DNA from: Rikenellaceae bacterium
GTDB lineage: Bacteria; Bacteroidota; Bacteroidia; Bacteroidales; Rikenellaceae
Reading direction: 5' to 3'
Assembly: GCA_015059875.1 (NCBI GenBank)
Contig: SUZQ01000001.1
Span: 1 to 64,000, forward strand
Length of the DNA stretch: 64,000 bases
Shown: positions 33,318 through 40,994 of the stretch, in pieces
How the letters are laid out: each line of letters begins with the position of its first letter
Position numbering within the stretch: position 1 is the stretch's first letter
The notes under the pieces: generated by a model
The model's database searches: none
What the model was told of the DNA's origin: nothing
What the model saw: the letters and a program-made list of their open reading frames with translations, nothing else
Made by a program: the position numbers and the translations under genes

Positions 33318-35099
33318 ATGGAGAATACAAAAGTAGCAGTCGAGAATTTTGATTGGGCAGCGTTTGAGAACGAGTCGAGCCTTTACGATCAGCCAAAAGA
33401 GCAGATCGAGAAGTTGTATGGCGATTCGATGTCGAACATCGCGGTAGGTGAGACCGTTGAGGGTACAGTTACCGAGATTAACAAGCGCGAGGTAATCGTA
33501 AATATCGGCTACAAGAGCGAGGGTGTTATCCCTGCAGCAGAGTTCCGTTATGACGCAGAGCTCAAGGTTGGTGACAAGGTTGAGGTCTATGTTGAGTCTG
33601 TAGAGGATAAGGGCGGTCAGCTCCTTCTCTCGCACAAGAAGGCTCGTCAGCTCAAGTCGTGGGATCGTGTTAACGAGGCGATGGAGAAGGACGAGATCAT
33701 CAAGGGTTATGTTAAGTGCCGCACTAAGGGCGGTATGATTGTCGATGTATTCGGCATCGAGGCATTCTTGCCAGGTTCGCAGATCGATGTTAAGCCTATC
33801 CGCGACTACGATGTATATGTTGACAAGACAATGGAGTTCAAGGTTGTTAAGATCAATCAGGAGTACCGCAATGTTGTCGTTTCGCACAAGGCTCTTATCG
33901 AGGCTGAGTTGGAGGCACAGAAGCAGGTTATCATGTCGAAGTTGGAGAAGGGCCAGATCTTGGAGGGTGTTGTTAAGAACATCACTTCGTATGGCGTATT
34001 CATCGACCTCGGTGGCGTTGATGGTCTTATCCACATCACAGACCTCTCGTGGGGCCGCGTAAACCACCCAGAGGAGGTTGTAGCACTCGACCAGAAGTTG
34101 CAGGTTGTTATCATCGACTTCGATGAGGCTAAGAAGCGTATCGCTCTCGGTTTGAAGCAGCTCACTCCTCACCCTTGGGAGGCACTCGATGCTAACTTGA
34201 ATGTTGGCGACACCGTTAAGGGTAAGGTTGTTGTTATGGCTGACTACGGTGCATTCGTTGAGATCGCTCCAGGTGTTGAGGGCTTGATCCATGTATCGGA
34301 GATGTCGTGGAGCCAGCACTTGCGTTCGGCTCAGGACTTCATGAAGGTTGGCGACGAGGTTGAGGCAGTTATCTTGACTCTCGACCGCGAGGAGCGCAAG
34401 ATGTCGCTCGGTATCAAGCAGCTCTCTGCTGATCCATGGGAGGCAATCGACGAGAAGTATCCTGTAGGCACAAAGTGCACTGCAAAGGTTCGCAACTTCA
34501 CCAACTTTGGTGTATTCGTAGAGATCGAGGAGGGTATCGATGGTTTGATCCACATCTCTGACCTCTCGTGGACTAAGAAGGTTAAGCACCCAGGTGAGTT
34601 CACTCAGGTAGGTGCTGACATCGAGGTTGTAGTTCTTGAGAGCGACAAGGAGAACCGTCGCTTGAGCCTCGGCCACAAGCAGTTGGAGGAGAATCCTTGG
34701 AATGAGTTCGAGCAGCAGTACACTGTTGATTCGGTTCACACAGGTACCGTTATCGATTTGACCGAGAAGGGCGCAATCGTATCGCTCGGCGAGAACATCG
34801 AGGGCTTCGCACCAGCTCGTCAGTTGGTTAAGGAGGATGGCTCGACTATCAAGAAGGGCGAGACCGCAGACTTCAAGGTAATTGAGTTCTCGAAGGCTAC
34901 AAAGCGTATCACTTTGTCGCACACTCGTATTTTCGAGGAGGTTAAGCGTGCAGAGGTAGCAGCAGAGAAGGCTACTCGCAAGGCAGCTGCCGAGGAGACA
35001 AAGTCGTCGGTTAAGAAGATTCAGCAGTCGGTAGAGAAGACCACTTTGGGTGATATCGCCGGTCTTGCAGAGTTGAAGGCTCAGTTGGAGAAGAAATAA
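33318..35099 (+). CDS. rpsA: 30S ribosomal protein S1
   Basis: 593 residues from the ATG at 33318; the ORF-track start at 33297 is a TTG 21 bases earlier without support. Six S1 RNA-binding domains follow one another at about 70-90 residue spacing, for example GTVTEINKREVIVNIGYKSEG, NITSYGVFIDLGGVDGLIHI, VMADYGAFVEIAPGVEGLIHV and NFTNFGVFVEIEEGIDGLIHI. The protein helps the ribosome bind mRNA with weak or no Shine-Dalgarno sequences, which matters here since most genes lack one. Codon use is strongly biased. Confidence 0.98.
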   Translation: MENTKVAVENFDWAAFENESSLYDQPKEQIEKLYGDSMSNIAVGETVEGTVTEINKREVIVNIGYKSEGVIPAAEFRYDAELKVGDKVEVYVESVEDKGGQLLLSHKKARQLKSWDRVNEAMEKDEIIKGYVKCRTKGGMIVDVFGIEAFLPGSQIDVKPIRDYDVYVDKTMEFKVVKINQEYRNVVVSHKALIEAELEAQKQVIMSKLEKGQILEGVVKNITSYGVFIDLGGVDGLIHITDLSWGRVNHPEEVVALDQKLQVVIIDFDEAKKRIALGLKQLTPHPWEALDANLNVGDTVKGKVVVMADYGAFVEIAPGVEGLIHVSEMSWSQHLRSAQDFMKVGDEVEAVILTLDREERKMSLGIKQLSADPWEAIDEKYPVGTKCTAKVRNFTNFGVFVEIEEGIDGLIHISDLSWTKKVKHPGEFTQVGADIEVVVLESDKENRRLSLGHKQLEENPWNEFEQQYTVDSVHTGTVIDLTEKGAIVSLGENIEGFAPARQLVKEDGSTIKKGETADFKVIEFSKATKRITLSHTRIFEEVKRAEVAAEKATRKAAAEETKSSVKKIQQSVEKTTLGDIAGLAELKAQLEKK

Positions 35100-35123
35100 T
35101 CTGACAAATTGCCAATAACAGAG

Positions 35124-35160
35124 GGGAGTGTCTAACGAGTTTTTAGACACTCCCAATTTT
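35124..35160 (+). terminator. Terminator of rpsA
   Basis: GGGAGTGTCTA and TAGACACTCCC pair, followed by AATTTTTTT. Nearly the same sequence ends the nuclease locus at 45078. Confidence 0.92.
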
Positions 35161-35198
35161 TTTCGGAATTATATAGTTTAATGTTGTGATTTATAATA

Positions 35199-35302
35199 AT
35201 TCGTCATTCTGAGGCTTCGTAGAAGCCGTGAGAATCTCCCTTGTTGTATTTTAACAGAAAAGTGGGAGATTGCCACGAGCCTAACGGCTCTCGCAATGAC
35301 GA
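35199..35302. repeat. GTCATTGCGAG palindromic element, copy 2 (inverted)
   Basis: CGTCATTCTGAGGCT and the complementary AGCC...CTCGCAATGACG form the ends, and GTGAGAATCTCCC pairs with GGGAGATTGCCAC inside. Its reverse complement aligns with copy 1 at 3016. Confidence 0.8.
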
Positions 35303-35345
35303 GTGATTTTACAACATTAAACTATATAATTCCCATTTTTTTAGC

Positions 35346-35353
35346 TACCTTTG
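35346..35353 (+). promoter_or_regulatory. -7 box (TACCTTTG) directly before comEC
   Basis: Only 7 bases separate this -7 box from the ATG, so the transcript would be leaderless or nearly so. Confidence 0.55.
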
Positions 35354-35360
35354 TATAGTT

Positions 35361-36839
35361 ATGAGAGCGTTTATCGAGAGAGCAGTAAGTAGGATATCAA
35401 AAATGCCTATGGCGATGGTTGTTGCACCATTTGCCGCAGGCATCCTTTTCGCTGATGCTGTGACGATTCCGTTGTGGCTTGCACTTCTCGCCTCTGTTTT
35501 CACACTCGTCGGCGTAATTGCCCTATCGAAGTGGTGGCAAAATGTTGCGGTTCTGGCGATGATTTTTGCAATCGGCTCGCTACTGCACGGACTCTCCTAT
35601 CGTGGCGATATCCCATACGACAAACCGCTGTCGATTCTCCTAAAAGTTGAGAGTTCCTCTGCCGAACGCAAGGGTTACACCTCCGCCGAGGCGAAAATCA
35701 AAGCGTGTGACAATAGCTCTATTGCGGGATGCAGAGTGGTGCTTTGGGGCGATTCGCTGACACGATTCTGTGCTGGCGACCATCTGCGTTTGACAACCAC
35801 CATTCGCCCATTCAAGTCGAAACAAGAGAGCTACGCTCGACTGATGCACCATCGCGGATTTATCGGCTCGGTGTCGGTTGGTCGCAATACAAATTACGAA
35901 TATATCCCTACGGAGCGAGAGTCGCTGCACGATTGGGCAGTGGGCAGATTGCAACGCGCTGTAGGCGAGGGTGATGCGCGAGCAACTCTCTTGGCAATGA
36001 CCATTGGCGAAAGGGGCGAAATATCGAACGAACTGCGCCAAAACTACTCCACAAGTGGAGCTTCGCATCTGCTTGCCGTATCGGGTTTGCATATAGGCAT
36101 CGTCTTTATGCTGATAAACATTATGCTCCTGCCATTGTTGCTGCTGCGCTACGGAAACGCCCTGCGCTCGGTCTTGGCGGTCGCTCTGATTTGGTTATAT
36201 GTTTGGCTGTGTGGTCTATCGCCAAGTGCGGTGCGCGCCGCAATAATGTTCTCATTATTGCAGTTCTCGCTCTCCTCGTTGCGCGACTACGCAAGTGTCA
36301 ATATCTTGGCTGGTACGGCGTTTGTGATGCTCGCTTTCGACACCCATCTGCTGTTCGACATCTCGTTCCAGCTCTCATTCGTAGCCGTTGCAAGCATTGT
36401 GTTGTGGGGCGTTCCTCTATATCGTCTATGTCGCACCCGTTTCGCCGCTTTGAATGCGCTCACGGGAACACTTATTGTCGGTATCGTCTCGACTTTGGCG
36501 ACAATGCCCCTCGTGACAAACACCTTCTCGGTGGTCGCACCGATAGGTATCTTGATAAACCCCGTAGTTATTGCCCTTGCCTATGTGGTTGTTATGGCGG
36601 GAATCGTAACGCTCGCCACACCTCTCGTTGCTCCCGTTGCAGAGTTTGCCGTGAAGTTGCAGAATTGCGTGGTGGAGTGGGCAGCAACGCTCCCCTATGG
36701 ACACTTCGAGGTGGCGATATCGGATGGTGTTATGTGGTCTATCTACGCGGTGTTTGCAGTGATTACTATTCCGATTTGGCTCTTTGTTGTCAAGGATGAG
36801 CGCGAGAGAGATAACGAAAAGACGAGGTTCACAAAGTAG
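35361..36839 (+). CDS. ComEC/Rec2 family DNA-uptake channel protein (short form)
   Basis: A 492-residue polytopic membrane protein. The N-terminal part has paired transmembrane segments and a DUF4131-like soluble domain; the Competence domain follows with SGASHLLAVSGLHIGIVFML and WLYVWLCGLSPSAVRAAIM, the strongest signature of ComEC. The C-terminal metallo-beta-lactamase domain of the long forms is absent; the frame ends after the last membrane segments and a terminator follows. ComEC passes single-stranded DNA across the inner membrane during natural transformation; competence in this host is not shown. Confidence 0.9.
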   Translation: MRAFIERAVSRISKMPMAMVVAPFAAGILFADAVTIPLWLALLASVFTLVGVIALSKWWQNVAVLAMIFAIGSLLHGLSYRGDIPYDKPLSILLKVESSSAERKGYTSAEAKIKACDNSSIAGCRVVLWGDSLTRFCAGDHLRLTTTIRPFKSKQESYARLMHHRGFIGSVSVGRNTNYEYIPTERESLHDWAVGRLQRAVGEGDARATLLAMTIGERGEISNELRQNYSTSGASHLLAVSGLHIGIVFMLINIMLLPLLLLRYGNALRSVLAVALIWLYVWLCGLSPSAVRAAIMFSLLQFSLSSLRDYASVNILAGTAFVMLAFDTHLLFDISFQLSFVAVASIVLWGVPLYRLCRTRFAALNALTGTLIVGIVSTLATMPLVTNTFSVVAPIGILINPVVIALAYVVVMAGIVTLATPLVAPVAEFAVKLQNCVVEWAATLPYGHFEVAISDGVMWSIYAVFAVITIPIWLFVVKDERERDNEKTRFTK

Positions 36840-36858
36840 TGAGCCTCGCCTCTTTTTT
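36823..36858. terminator. Terminator between comEC and the flavin reductase gene
   Basis: CGAGGTTCAC and GTGAGCCTCG pair around AAAGTA, followed by CCTCTTTTTT; the stop codon of comEC lies in the loop. Confidence 0.8.
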
Positions 36859-36871
36859 GCCCTTTTCAACT

Positions 36872-37474
36872 CTATTTCTTAGCCCTTCCGCGACGCATCT
36901 CCTTGCGGCGTGTCGAGCCTTTGACCGTCCAGCCAAAGGTGCCAATCTGCTCACCCAGAGTGAAGTATGCTCCGTGAGCATAGGCGAGAAGGCGCATCTT
37001 CTCGACATTGAGTTTGCCCGTTTCGCCATCGAGATACTCTTCATCTACGGCAACATTCACAACCTCGCCAATAAACATATCGTGCGAGCCAAGTGGGATA
37101 ATCTGCTTCACGCGGCACTCAATCGAGATTGGCGATTCGGCAATCGAGGGCGCAGCCACCACAGCCGACTTTTCGGGGGTTAGACCACACTCCTTGAACT
37201 TGTCGAAGTCGCGTCCCGAACGCACACCGCACCAATCTGTCGCCTCTGCCAACGCCTCGGTGGTGAGGTTGATGACAAACTCGCCCGTGCGCTTGACAAT
37301 CTCGTAGGAGTGTCGCTCAGGGCGTATCGACACATACGCCATAGCTGGCTCGGAACAGATTGTTCCTGTCCACGCCACAGTTAGCATATTGTAGTTTTCG
37401 GGCTTGTCGCCACAACTAACCAACACCGCTGGAACGGGGTTTACTATTGCACATGGTTTCCAATTCTGCTTCAT
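36872..37474 (-). CDS. Flavin reductase-like (flavoredoxin) protein
   Basis: A 200-residue FMN-binding split-barrel protein: PVPAVLVSCGDKPENYNMLTVAWTGTICSEPAMAYVSIRPERHSYEIV is the standard opening, and FVINLTTEALAEATDWCGVRSGRDFDKF and HDMFIGEVVNVAVDE continue it. Family members transfer electrons through bound FMN; the redox partner is not known here. The gene lies 6 bases downstream of a hypothetical gene on the same strand. Confidence 0.9.
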   Translation of the reverse strand: MKQNWKPCAIVNPVPAVLVSCGDKPENYNMLTVAWTGTICSEPAMAYVSIRPERHSYEIVKRTGEFVINLTTEALAEATDWCGVRSGRDFDKFKECGLTPEKSAVVAAPSIAESPISIECRVKQIIPLGSHDMFIGEVVNVAVDEEYLDGETGKLNVEKMRLLAYAHGAYFTLGEQIGTFGWTVKGSTRRKEMRRGRAKK

Positions 37475-37480
37475 ACTTCT

Positions 37481-37882
37481 CTATTTTTCTGCTCCTACGC
37501 GCTCCAAAGTGATATTCTCGCCCGACCATTGATTTATCTCGAATGCTCGATTCAGCACTGAGTTGCCACCCTTCTCAACCTTGATTATCAGCGGGAAATG
37601 CTCCACATTGTGAATGTCGTTCGAGAGGGGCAGGGTGTGAGGTATAACATAGACCAGAATATTGAGGTAGTCGCCATCGCCACACTTCACCTCTACATTT
37701 CGATTCGAGTTGTACTCCATAGGTGGTGTCGTGAGGTTGCTACCCACGGGAGCAACAAAACTCTCCTGCGACAGAAAATCTATTCGCGTGCCATCTGCGG
37801 AGCAAAGCTCGCACACAACCACGAGATTGTAACGCCACAACTCCTCGAATCTGCTCGAAACGGTAACTTTGAATACGCTCAT
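37481..37882 (-). CDS. Hypothetical protein, first gene of the flavin reductase operon
   Basis: I do not recognise this 133-residue protein. It has no signal peptide or membrane segment and looks like a single beta-rich domain (VFKVTVSSRFEELWRYNLVVVCELC, YLNILVYVIPHTLPLSNDI). Two Cys in the first third could form a site but no motif is evident. A TATATTTG box (complement at 37931-37938) precedes it, so it shares a divergent intergenic region with yceD. Confidence 0.6.
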   Translation of the reverse strand: MSVFKVTVSSRFEELWRYNLVVVCELCSADGTRIDFLSQESFVAPVGSNLTTPPMEYNSNRNVEVKCGDGDYLNILVYVIPHTLPLSNDIHNVEHFPLIIKVEKGGNSVLNRAFEINQWSGENITLERVGAEK

Positions 37883-37957
37883 AATCTACAATTTAACCCC
37901 CTTTAACCCCTTTTGGAGGTTTATTTTCTGCAAATATAGCAACTTTCGCGCGAAAAC

Positions 37958-37989
37958 TTTGCACAATTTGCATTTTTGTCGTACATTTG
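37958..37989 (+). promoter_or_regulatory. yceD-rpmF promoter (TTTG-N20-TACATTTG)
   Basis: TTTG at 37958-37961 and TACATTTG at 37982-37989. This rules out the ORF-track start at 37976, which lies inside the promoter. Confidence 0.65.
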
Positions 37990-38031
37990 CACGCTAATTA
38001 CGCTATATAGGCACAGAATAGGTGCAACAAG

Positions 38032-38151
38032 AGAGGCTAAAGAGGCAACAAAGATGGCAACGAAGGAGGCGACAAAGGAGGCAACAATGATGGCGGCAAA
38101 GGAGACAATAAAGGAGGCGACGAAGGAGGCTACAATGGTGGCTGCAAATAG
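38032..38151 (+). repeat. 12-bp tandem array rich in AAGGAG before yceD
   Basis: Ten 12-bp units of the type GCAACAAAGGAG run from 38032; five carry an AAGGAG or GAAGGAG ribosome-binding-like core and several carry ATG. If translated they give KEAT repeats. The last AAGGAGG sits 5 bases before the preferred yceD ATG at 38135. Confidence 0.8.
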
Positions 38152-38608
38152 GTTTTCGATTGACTATATGTCGCTCTCAAGCGGTCTTCACACTTTCGAC
38201 TTCGAGGTGGATGATGCACTCTTTGCGGAGATGGAGTCAAACGAGATTAAGGGCGGAAAGTGTAGCGTTCACGCCTGCCTCAACTGCTCCGACACAAAGC
38301 TCGATGTAAATGTCGTGATTTCGGGTAGCGTAGTTGTAGAGTGCGACCGCTGTTTGGAAGATTGCAATATTCCGATTGAGTTTTCGGGCCTGCTCACAGT
38401 CCGTTTTTCGGATTTGCAACACGACTACGACGGCGATGTGATGTGGATTGCAAAGGGCGATCAGCTCTCGCTCAAGCAGTATATCTACGAGAGCATCGTG
38501 ATTTCGTTGCCCTACCGCCGAGTACACGAGGAGGGTGGTTGCAACCCCGAAATGATGGCGCGATTTAGTGTTGCCGACGATAGTGACATCGTTGAAACAG
38601 AGGAGTAA
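38135..38608 (+). CDS. YceD family (DUF177) protein
   Basis: 157 residues from the ATG at 38135, which follows AAGGAGG with ideal spacing; upstream in-frame ATGs (38054, 38089) would add only KEAT repeats. The body shows LSSGLHTFDFEVDDALFAEM, the zinc-like VVECDRCLEDCNIPIEF and the C-terminal CNPEM segment of DUF177. Proteins of this family are encoded before rpmF in most bacteria and have been linked to 23S rRNA accumulation. Here too rpmF follows after 54 bases, and plsX comes next. Confidence 0.88.
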   Translation: MVAANRFSIDYMSLSSGLHTFDFEVDDALFAEMESNEIKGGKCSVHACLNCSDTKLDVNVVISGSVVVECDRCLEDCNIPIEFSGLLTVRFSDLQHDYDGDVMWIAKGDQLSLKQYIYESIVISLPYRRVHEEGGCNPEMMARFSVADDSDIVETEE

Positions 38609-38662
38609 AACTTCGACAGAACAAGAGTAATAAAAATAGGTAAAACTTAAAAATAGAACATT

Positions 38663-38848
38663 ATGGCACATCCAAAACACAAAGTCTCGTCAACTCGACG
38701 CGACAAGCGTAGAACTCACTACAAGGCTGTTGTTCCAACAGTCGTAACTTGCTCGAACTGTGGTTCGGCTGTTCTCTATCACCGTGTATGCCCTGAGTGC
38801 GGTTTCTACCGTGGCAAGTTGGCTATCGAGAAGAAGGTAGAGGCATAG
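38663..38848 (+). CDS. rpmF: 50S ribosomal protein L32
   Basis: 61 residues starting MAHPKHKVSSTRRDKRRTHYK, with two CxxC pairs (CSNCGSAV, CPECGFY) that form a zinc ribbon. Length and sequence are typical. The gene lies between yceD and plsX, the classic order. Confidence 0.98.
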   Translation: MAHPKHKVSSTRRDKRRTHYKAVVPTVVTCSNCGSAVLYHRVCPECGFYRGKLAIEKKVEA

Positions 38849-38869
38849 TAGGTCTATGCACAAATTACG

Positions 38870-38904
38870 AAGCCTGCTTGCCGATTAGGTTCGCAGGCTT
38901 TTTT
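38870..38904 (+). terminator. Hairpin with T-run between rpmF and plsX
   Basis: AAGCCTGC and GCAGGCTT pair, followed by TTTT. It may attenuate read-through into plsX. Confidence 0.8.
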
Positions 38905-38928
38905 GTTATTCGATGAACCTTTTTTAGT

Positions 38929-39897
38929 ATGATTAGAATCGGATTGGATGCAATGGGAGGCGACTTTGCCCCCGAAGTTGCCGTTAAAGGTGCGGTTATG
39001 GCGTACAAACAGCTCAATACGGGCTGTGTTGTCAGCGACTGCCGCATAGTTTTGTATGGCGACGAGGAGCGTATTCGACAACTCCTCGATTTTGAGGGTT
39101 GTCCGCAGGAGGCGTTCGATATAGTGAATACAACGGAGGTCATCGAGATGGGCGACCATCCCGTTCGCGCTTTTCAGCAGAAGCAGGATTCGAGTATCGC
39201 AGTGGGATTTCGACAGTTGGCAGAGGGCAAAATTGATGGTTTTGCGAGTGCTGGCTCGACGGGCGCGATGATGGTTGGCTCAACGCAGATTATTCGCGTT
39301 ATCGAGCGCGTAATCCGCCCAACAATCTCGACTGCAATTCCAACGACTACGGGGCAACCCGTCGTAATACTCGATGTCGGTCTGAATGTCGATTGCAAGC
39401 CCGATATCTTGGAGCAGTACGCCCTCATAGGCTCGATATATGCCGAATCGGTGCTTGGCATAGCCAATCCTCGTGTGGCACTACTTAATATAGGTAGCGA
39501 GTCGAGCAAAGGTAATATGCTTACGAAAACGACCTACGAATTGTTGCAGGTTGGCAGCGAGACGGGGCGTTACAACTTTGTTGGAAATATCGAGGCTTCG
39601 CACATCTTCACTTCGGAGTGCGCCGATGTGGTGGTGTGTGATGGATTTGTGGGCAACTCCGTGCTGAAACTCGCCGAGGGACTATACTCCATAACGGCTC
39701 AAATGGGCTTGACCAATGAGTTTTGGGAGGGGTTGAACTACGAGCATACGGGCGGAACACCCATTCTCGGTATCAATGCTCCAGTGATTATCGGCCACGG
39801 CAAATCCACCGCAAAGGCTATCAAGAATATGATTCTCTCCACAGCGGCAGCAATCCGTGCCAATATCGTCGAGCGATTGCAGGAGGCGTTTCGATAG
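38929..39897 (+). CDS. plsX: Phosphate acyltransferase
   Basis: 322 residues. IRIGLDAMGGDFAPEVAVKGAV at the N-terminus and FASAGSTGAMM are the main signatures, with HTGGTPILGINAPVIIGHGKS near the C-terminus. PlsX converts acyl-ACP to acyl-phosphate at the membrane for phospholipid synthesis. fabH, the usual next gene, is not here; the operon ends with a convergent terminator shared with efp. Confidence 0.97.
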   Translation: MIRIGLDAMGGDFAPEVAVKGAVMAYKQLNTGCVVSDCRIVLYGDEERIRQLLDFEGCPQEAFDIVNTTEVIEMGDHPVRAFQQKQDSSIAVGFRQLAEGKIDGFASAGSTGAMMVGSTQIIRVIERVIRPTISTAIPTTTGQPVVILDVGLNVDCKPDILEQYALIGSIYAESVLGIANPRVALLNIGSESSKGNMLTKTTYELLQVGSETGRYNFVGNIEASHIFTSECADVVVCDGFVGNSVLKLAEGLYSITAQMGLTNEFWEGLNYEHTGGTPILGINAPVIIGHGKSTAKAIKNMILSTAAAIRANIVERLQEAFR

Positions 39898-39903
39898 AGT
39901 GCA

Positions 39904-39953
39904 GGGGGGGGGTGACACGCCTTGTCATAAGCCTCGCAATGACACTGCAAATA
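39904..39953. repeat. G9 tract joined to a GTCATTGCGAG fragment
   Basis: Nine consecutive G (39904-39912) followed by TGACA; the bases after it (GCCTCGCAATGACAC) are the end of a GTCATTGCGAG element. The same G9-TGACA string occurs at 55900. Confidence 0.7.
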
Positions 39954-39989
39954 GACCAACAACACTAAATCATATTAGTTCGTAACAAA

Positions 39990-40026
39990 ATAGTGTGTCC
40001 AAAGTTTTTTTTGGACACACTATTTT
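39990..40026. terminator. Bidirectional terminator between plsX and efp
   Basis: AAAATAGTGTGTCCAAA and TTTGGACACACTATTTT form a long stem with A and T runs on both sides. Confidence 0.9.
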
Positions 40027-40049
40027 GCTAGAAATGGTATACTCCTCTA

Positions 40050-40622
40050 CTACTTGATACGCTCGTAGTACTCGCGAGTGCGGGTATCAACGCGAATCTT
40101 GTCACCTGTATTGATGAACAAAGGCACCTTGATAGTTGCACCAGTGTTTACGGTTGCAGGCTTCAAAGAGTTGGTTGAAGCGGTATCACCCTTGATTCCT
40201 GGCTCGGTGTAGGTAACCTCCATATCAACGATTGGTGGCAACTCTGCAGCCAAAACTACATCCTTGTCGGTGTGGTACATAACCTCAACGATCTGACCAT
40301 CTGCCATAAGGTCGTAGTTGTCGATGAGCGACTTCTCGATGTTTATCTCCTCGAAGGTCTCGGTGTGCATAAAGTGAGCACCGAGGTCATCCTCGTAGGT
40401 GAACTGGTAAGGGCGACGCTCAACGCGCACCTGCTCAATCTTGATACCTACCGACGAGAAGGTATTCTCGAGAACGCGACCATTCTCCAAGTTCTTGAGC
40501 TTTGAACGAACGAAAGCAGGGCCTTTGCCCGGCTTGCAGTGCTGGAAATCGACAACAAGGAAAGTCTTGCCATCCATCTCGATGCACATACCGATTTTGA
40601 TATCAGCAGCTGTAATTGTCAT
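40050..40622 (-). CDS. efp: Elongation factor P
   Basis: 190 residues in three beta-barrel domains. The tip of domain I reads HCKPGKGPAFVRSKLKNL, so the modifiable residue is Lys33, as in the lysine-type EF-P proteins. EF-P relieves ribosome stalling at polyproline; the proline-rich lipoprotein tail in this window would be a natural client. The modifying enzymes are not in the window. A consensus promoter lies upstream. Confidence 0.97.
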   Translation of the reverse strand: MTITAADIKIGMCIEMDGKTFLVVDFQHCKPGKGPAFVRSKLKNLENGRVLENTFSSVGIKIEQVRVERRPYQFTYEDDLGAHFMHTETFEEINIEKSLIDNYDLMADGQIVEVMYHTDKDVVLAAELPPIVDMEVTYTEPGIKGDTASTNSLKPATVNTGATIKVPLFINTGDKIRVDTRTREYYERIK

Positions 40623-40658
40623 AATTGTATATTTTTAATTATTAGAAATTTCCGGGTG

Positions 40659-40688
40659 CAAAAGTAGTAAAAAAAACTGAAAACCAAA
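40659..40688 (-). promoter_or_regulatory. efp promoter (TTTG-N18-TACTTTTG)
   Basis: On the minus strand TTTG (40688-40685) and TACTTTTG (40666-40659), about 37 bases before the efp ATG. Confidence 0.6.
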
Positions 40689-40771
40689 ACTACACTATCA
40701 ATATAACGGCTTAATATCCTCTATTTGACACAAAATCTGCTATTTAATTAGGTATAACCGTTTATTATTCG

Positions 40772-40779
40772 TAACTTTG
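40772..40779 (+). promoter_or_regulatory. -7 box (TAACTTTG) of the surface nuclease locus
   Basis: Matches TAnnTTTG, about 50 bases before the small leader ORF at 40832; no clear TTTG at the expected -33 position. Confidence 0.5.
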
Positions 40780-40831
40780 CGGGCTTTTTGGATATGTCGA
40801 TTATTTATACACAAAATAAACTTTTATTTTT

Positions 40832-40981
40832 ATGAAAAACACAACAAAACAGAAGTGGGAGATGGAGTACTCCGCACCCACAGTCGAAGCCTGCTCGGTA
40901 GAGGTCGAGAGGGGTTTCGAGGCATCAGTTAATTCGGGCATCATCGACGATGCAACAACCGACAATTGGGGTAATCTTTAA
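40832..40981 (+). CDS. Small ORF of 49 residues before the BACON lipoprotein
   Basis: This ORF is too short for the supplied track. It reads MKNTTKQKWEMEYSAPTVEA, then CSVEVERGFEASVNSGIIDD and ATTDNWGNL. I recall that short proteins of this type, a basic start, a Y-x-A-P-x-V-E core, an acidic VEVExGF segment and an Asp/Gly/Trp-rich end, occur in many Bacteroidales, often next to surface lipoprotein genes, and are left as hypothetical. It has its own promoter, ends 13 bases before the lipoprotein ATG and is therefore probably co-transcribed. No signal peptide or membrane segment is visible. Function unknown; a leader or export-related peptide is possible. Confidence 0.65.
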   Translation: MKNTTKQKWEMEYSAPTVEACSVEVERGFEASVNSGIIDDATTDNWGNL

Positions 40982-40994
40982 TCTTACTGCAGCT

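Noticed and set aside
33114-35156. 680-residue antisense ORF across rpsA
   Set aside because: It is a shadow caused by the biased codon use of rpsA, which leaves few stops on the opposite strand; no domain, start signal or promoter supports it.
37976-38134. YceD start at 37976
   Set aside because: The TTG lies within the promoter boxes, so it cannot be in the mRNA; the KEAT stretch may be translated from inner ATGs but is not part of the family.
40950-40994. Start of the BACON lipoprotein at 40950
   Set aside because: It would put 15 residues before the signal peptide and overlap the small leader ORF; the ATG at 40995 gives a proper lipoprotein signal.
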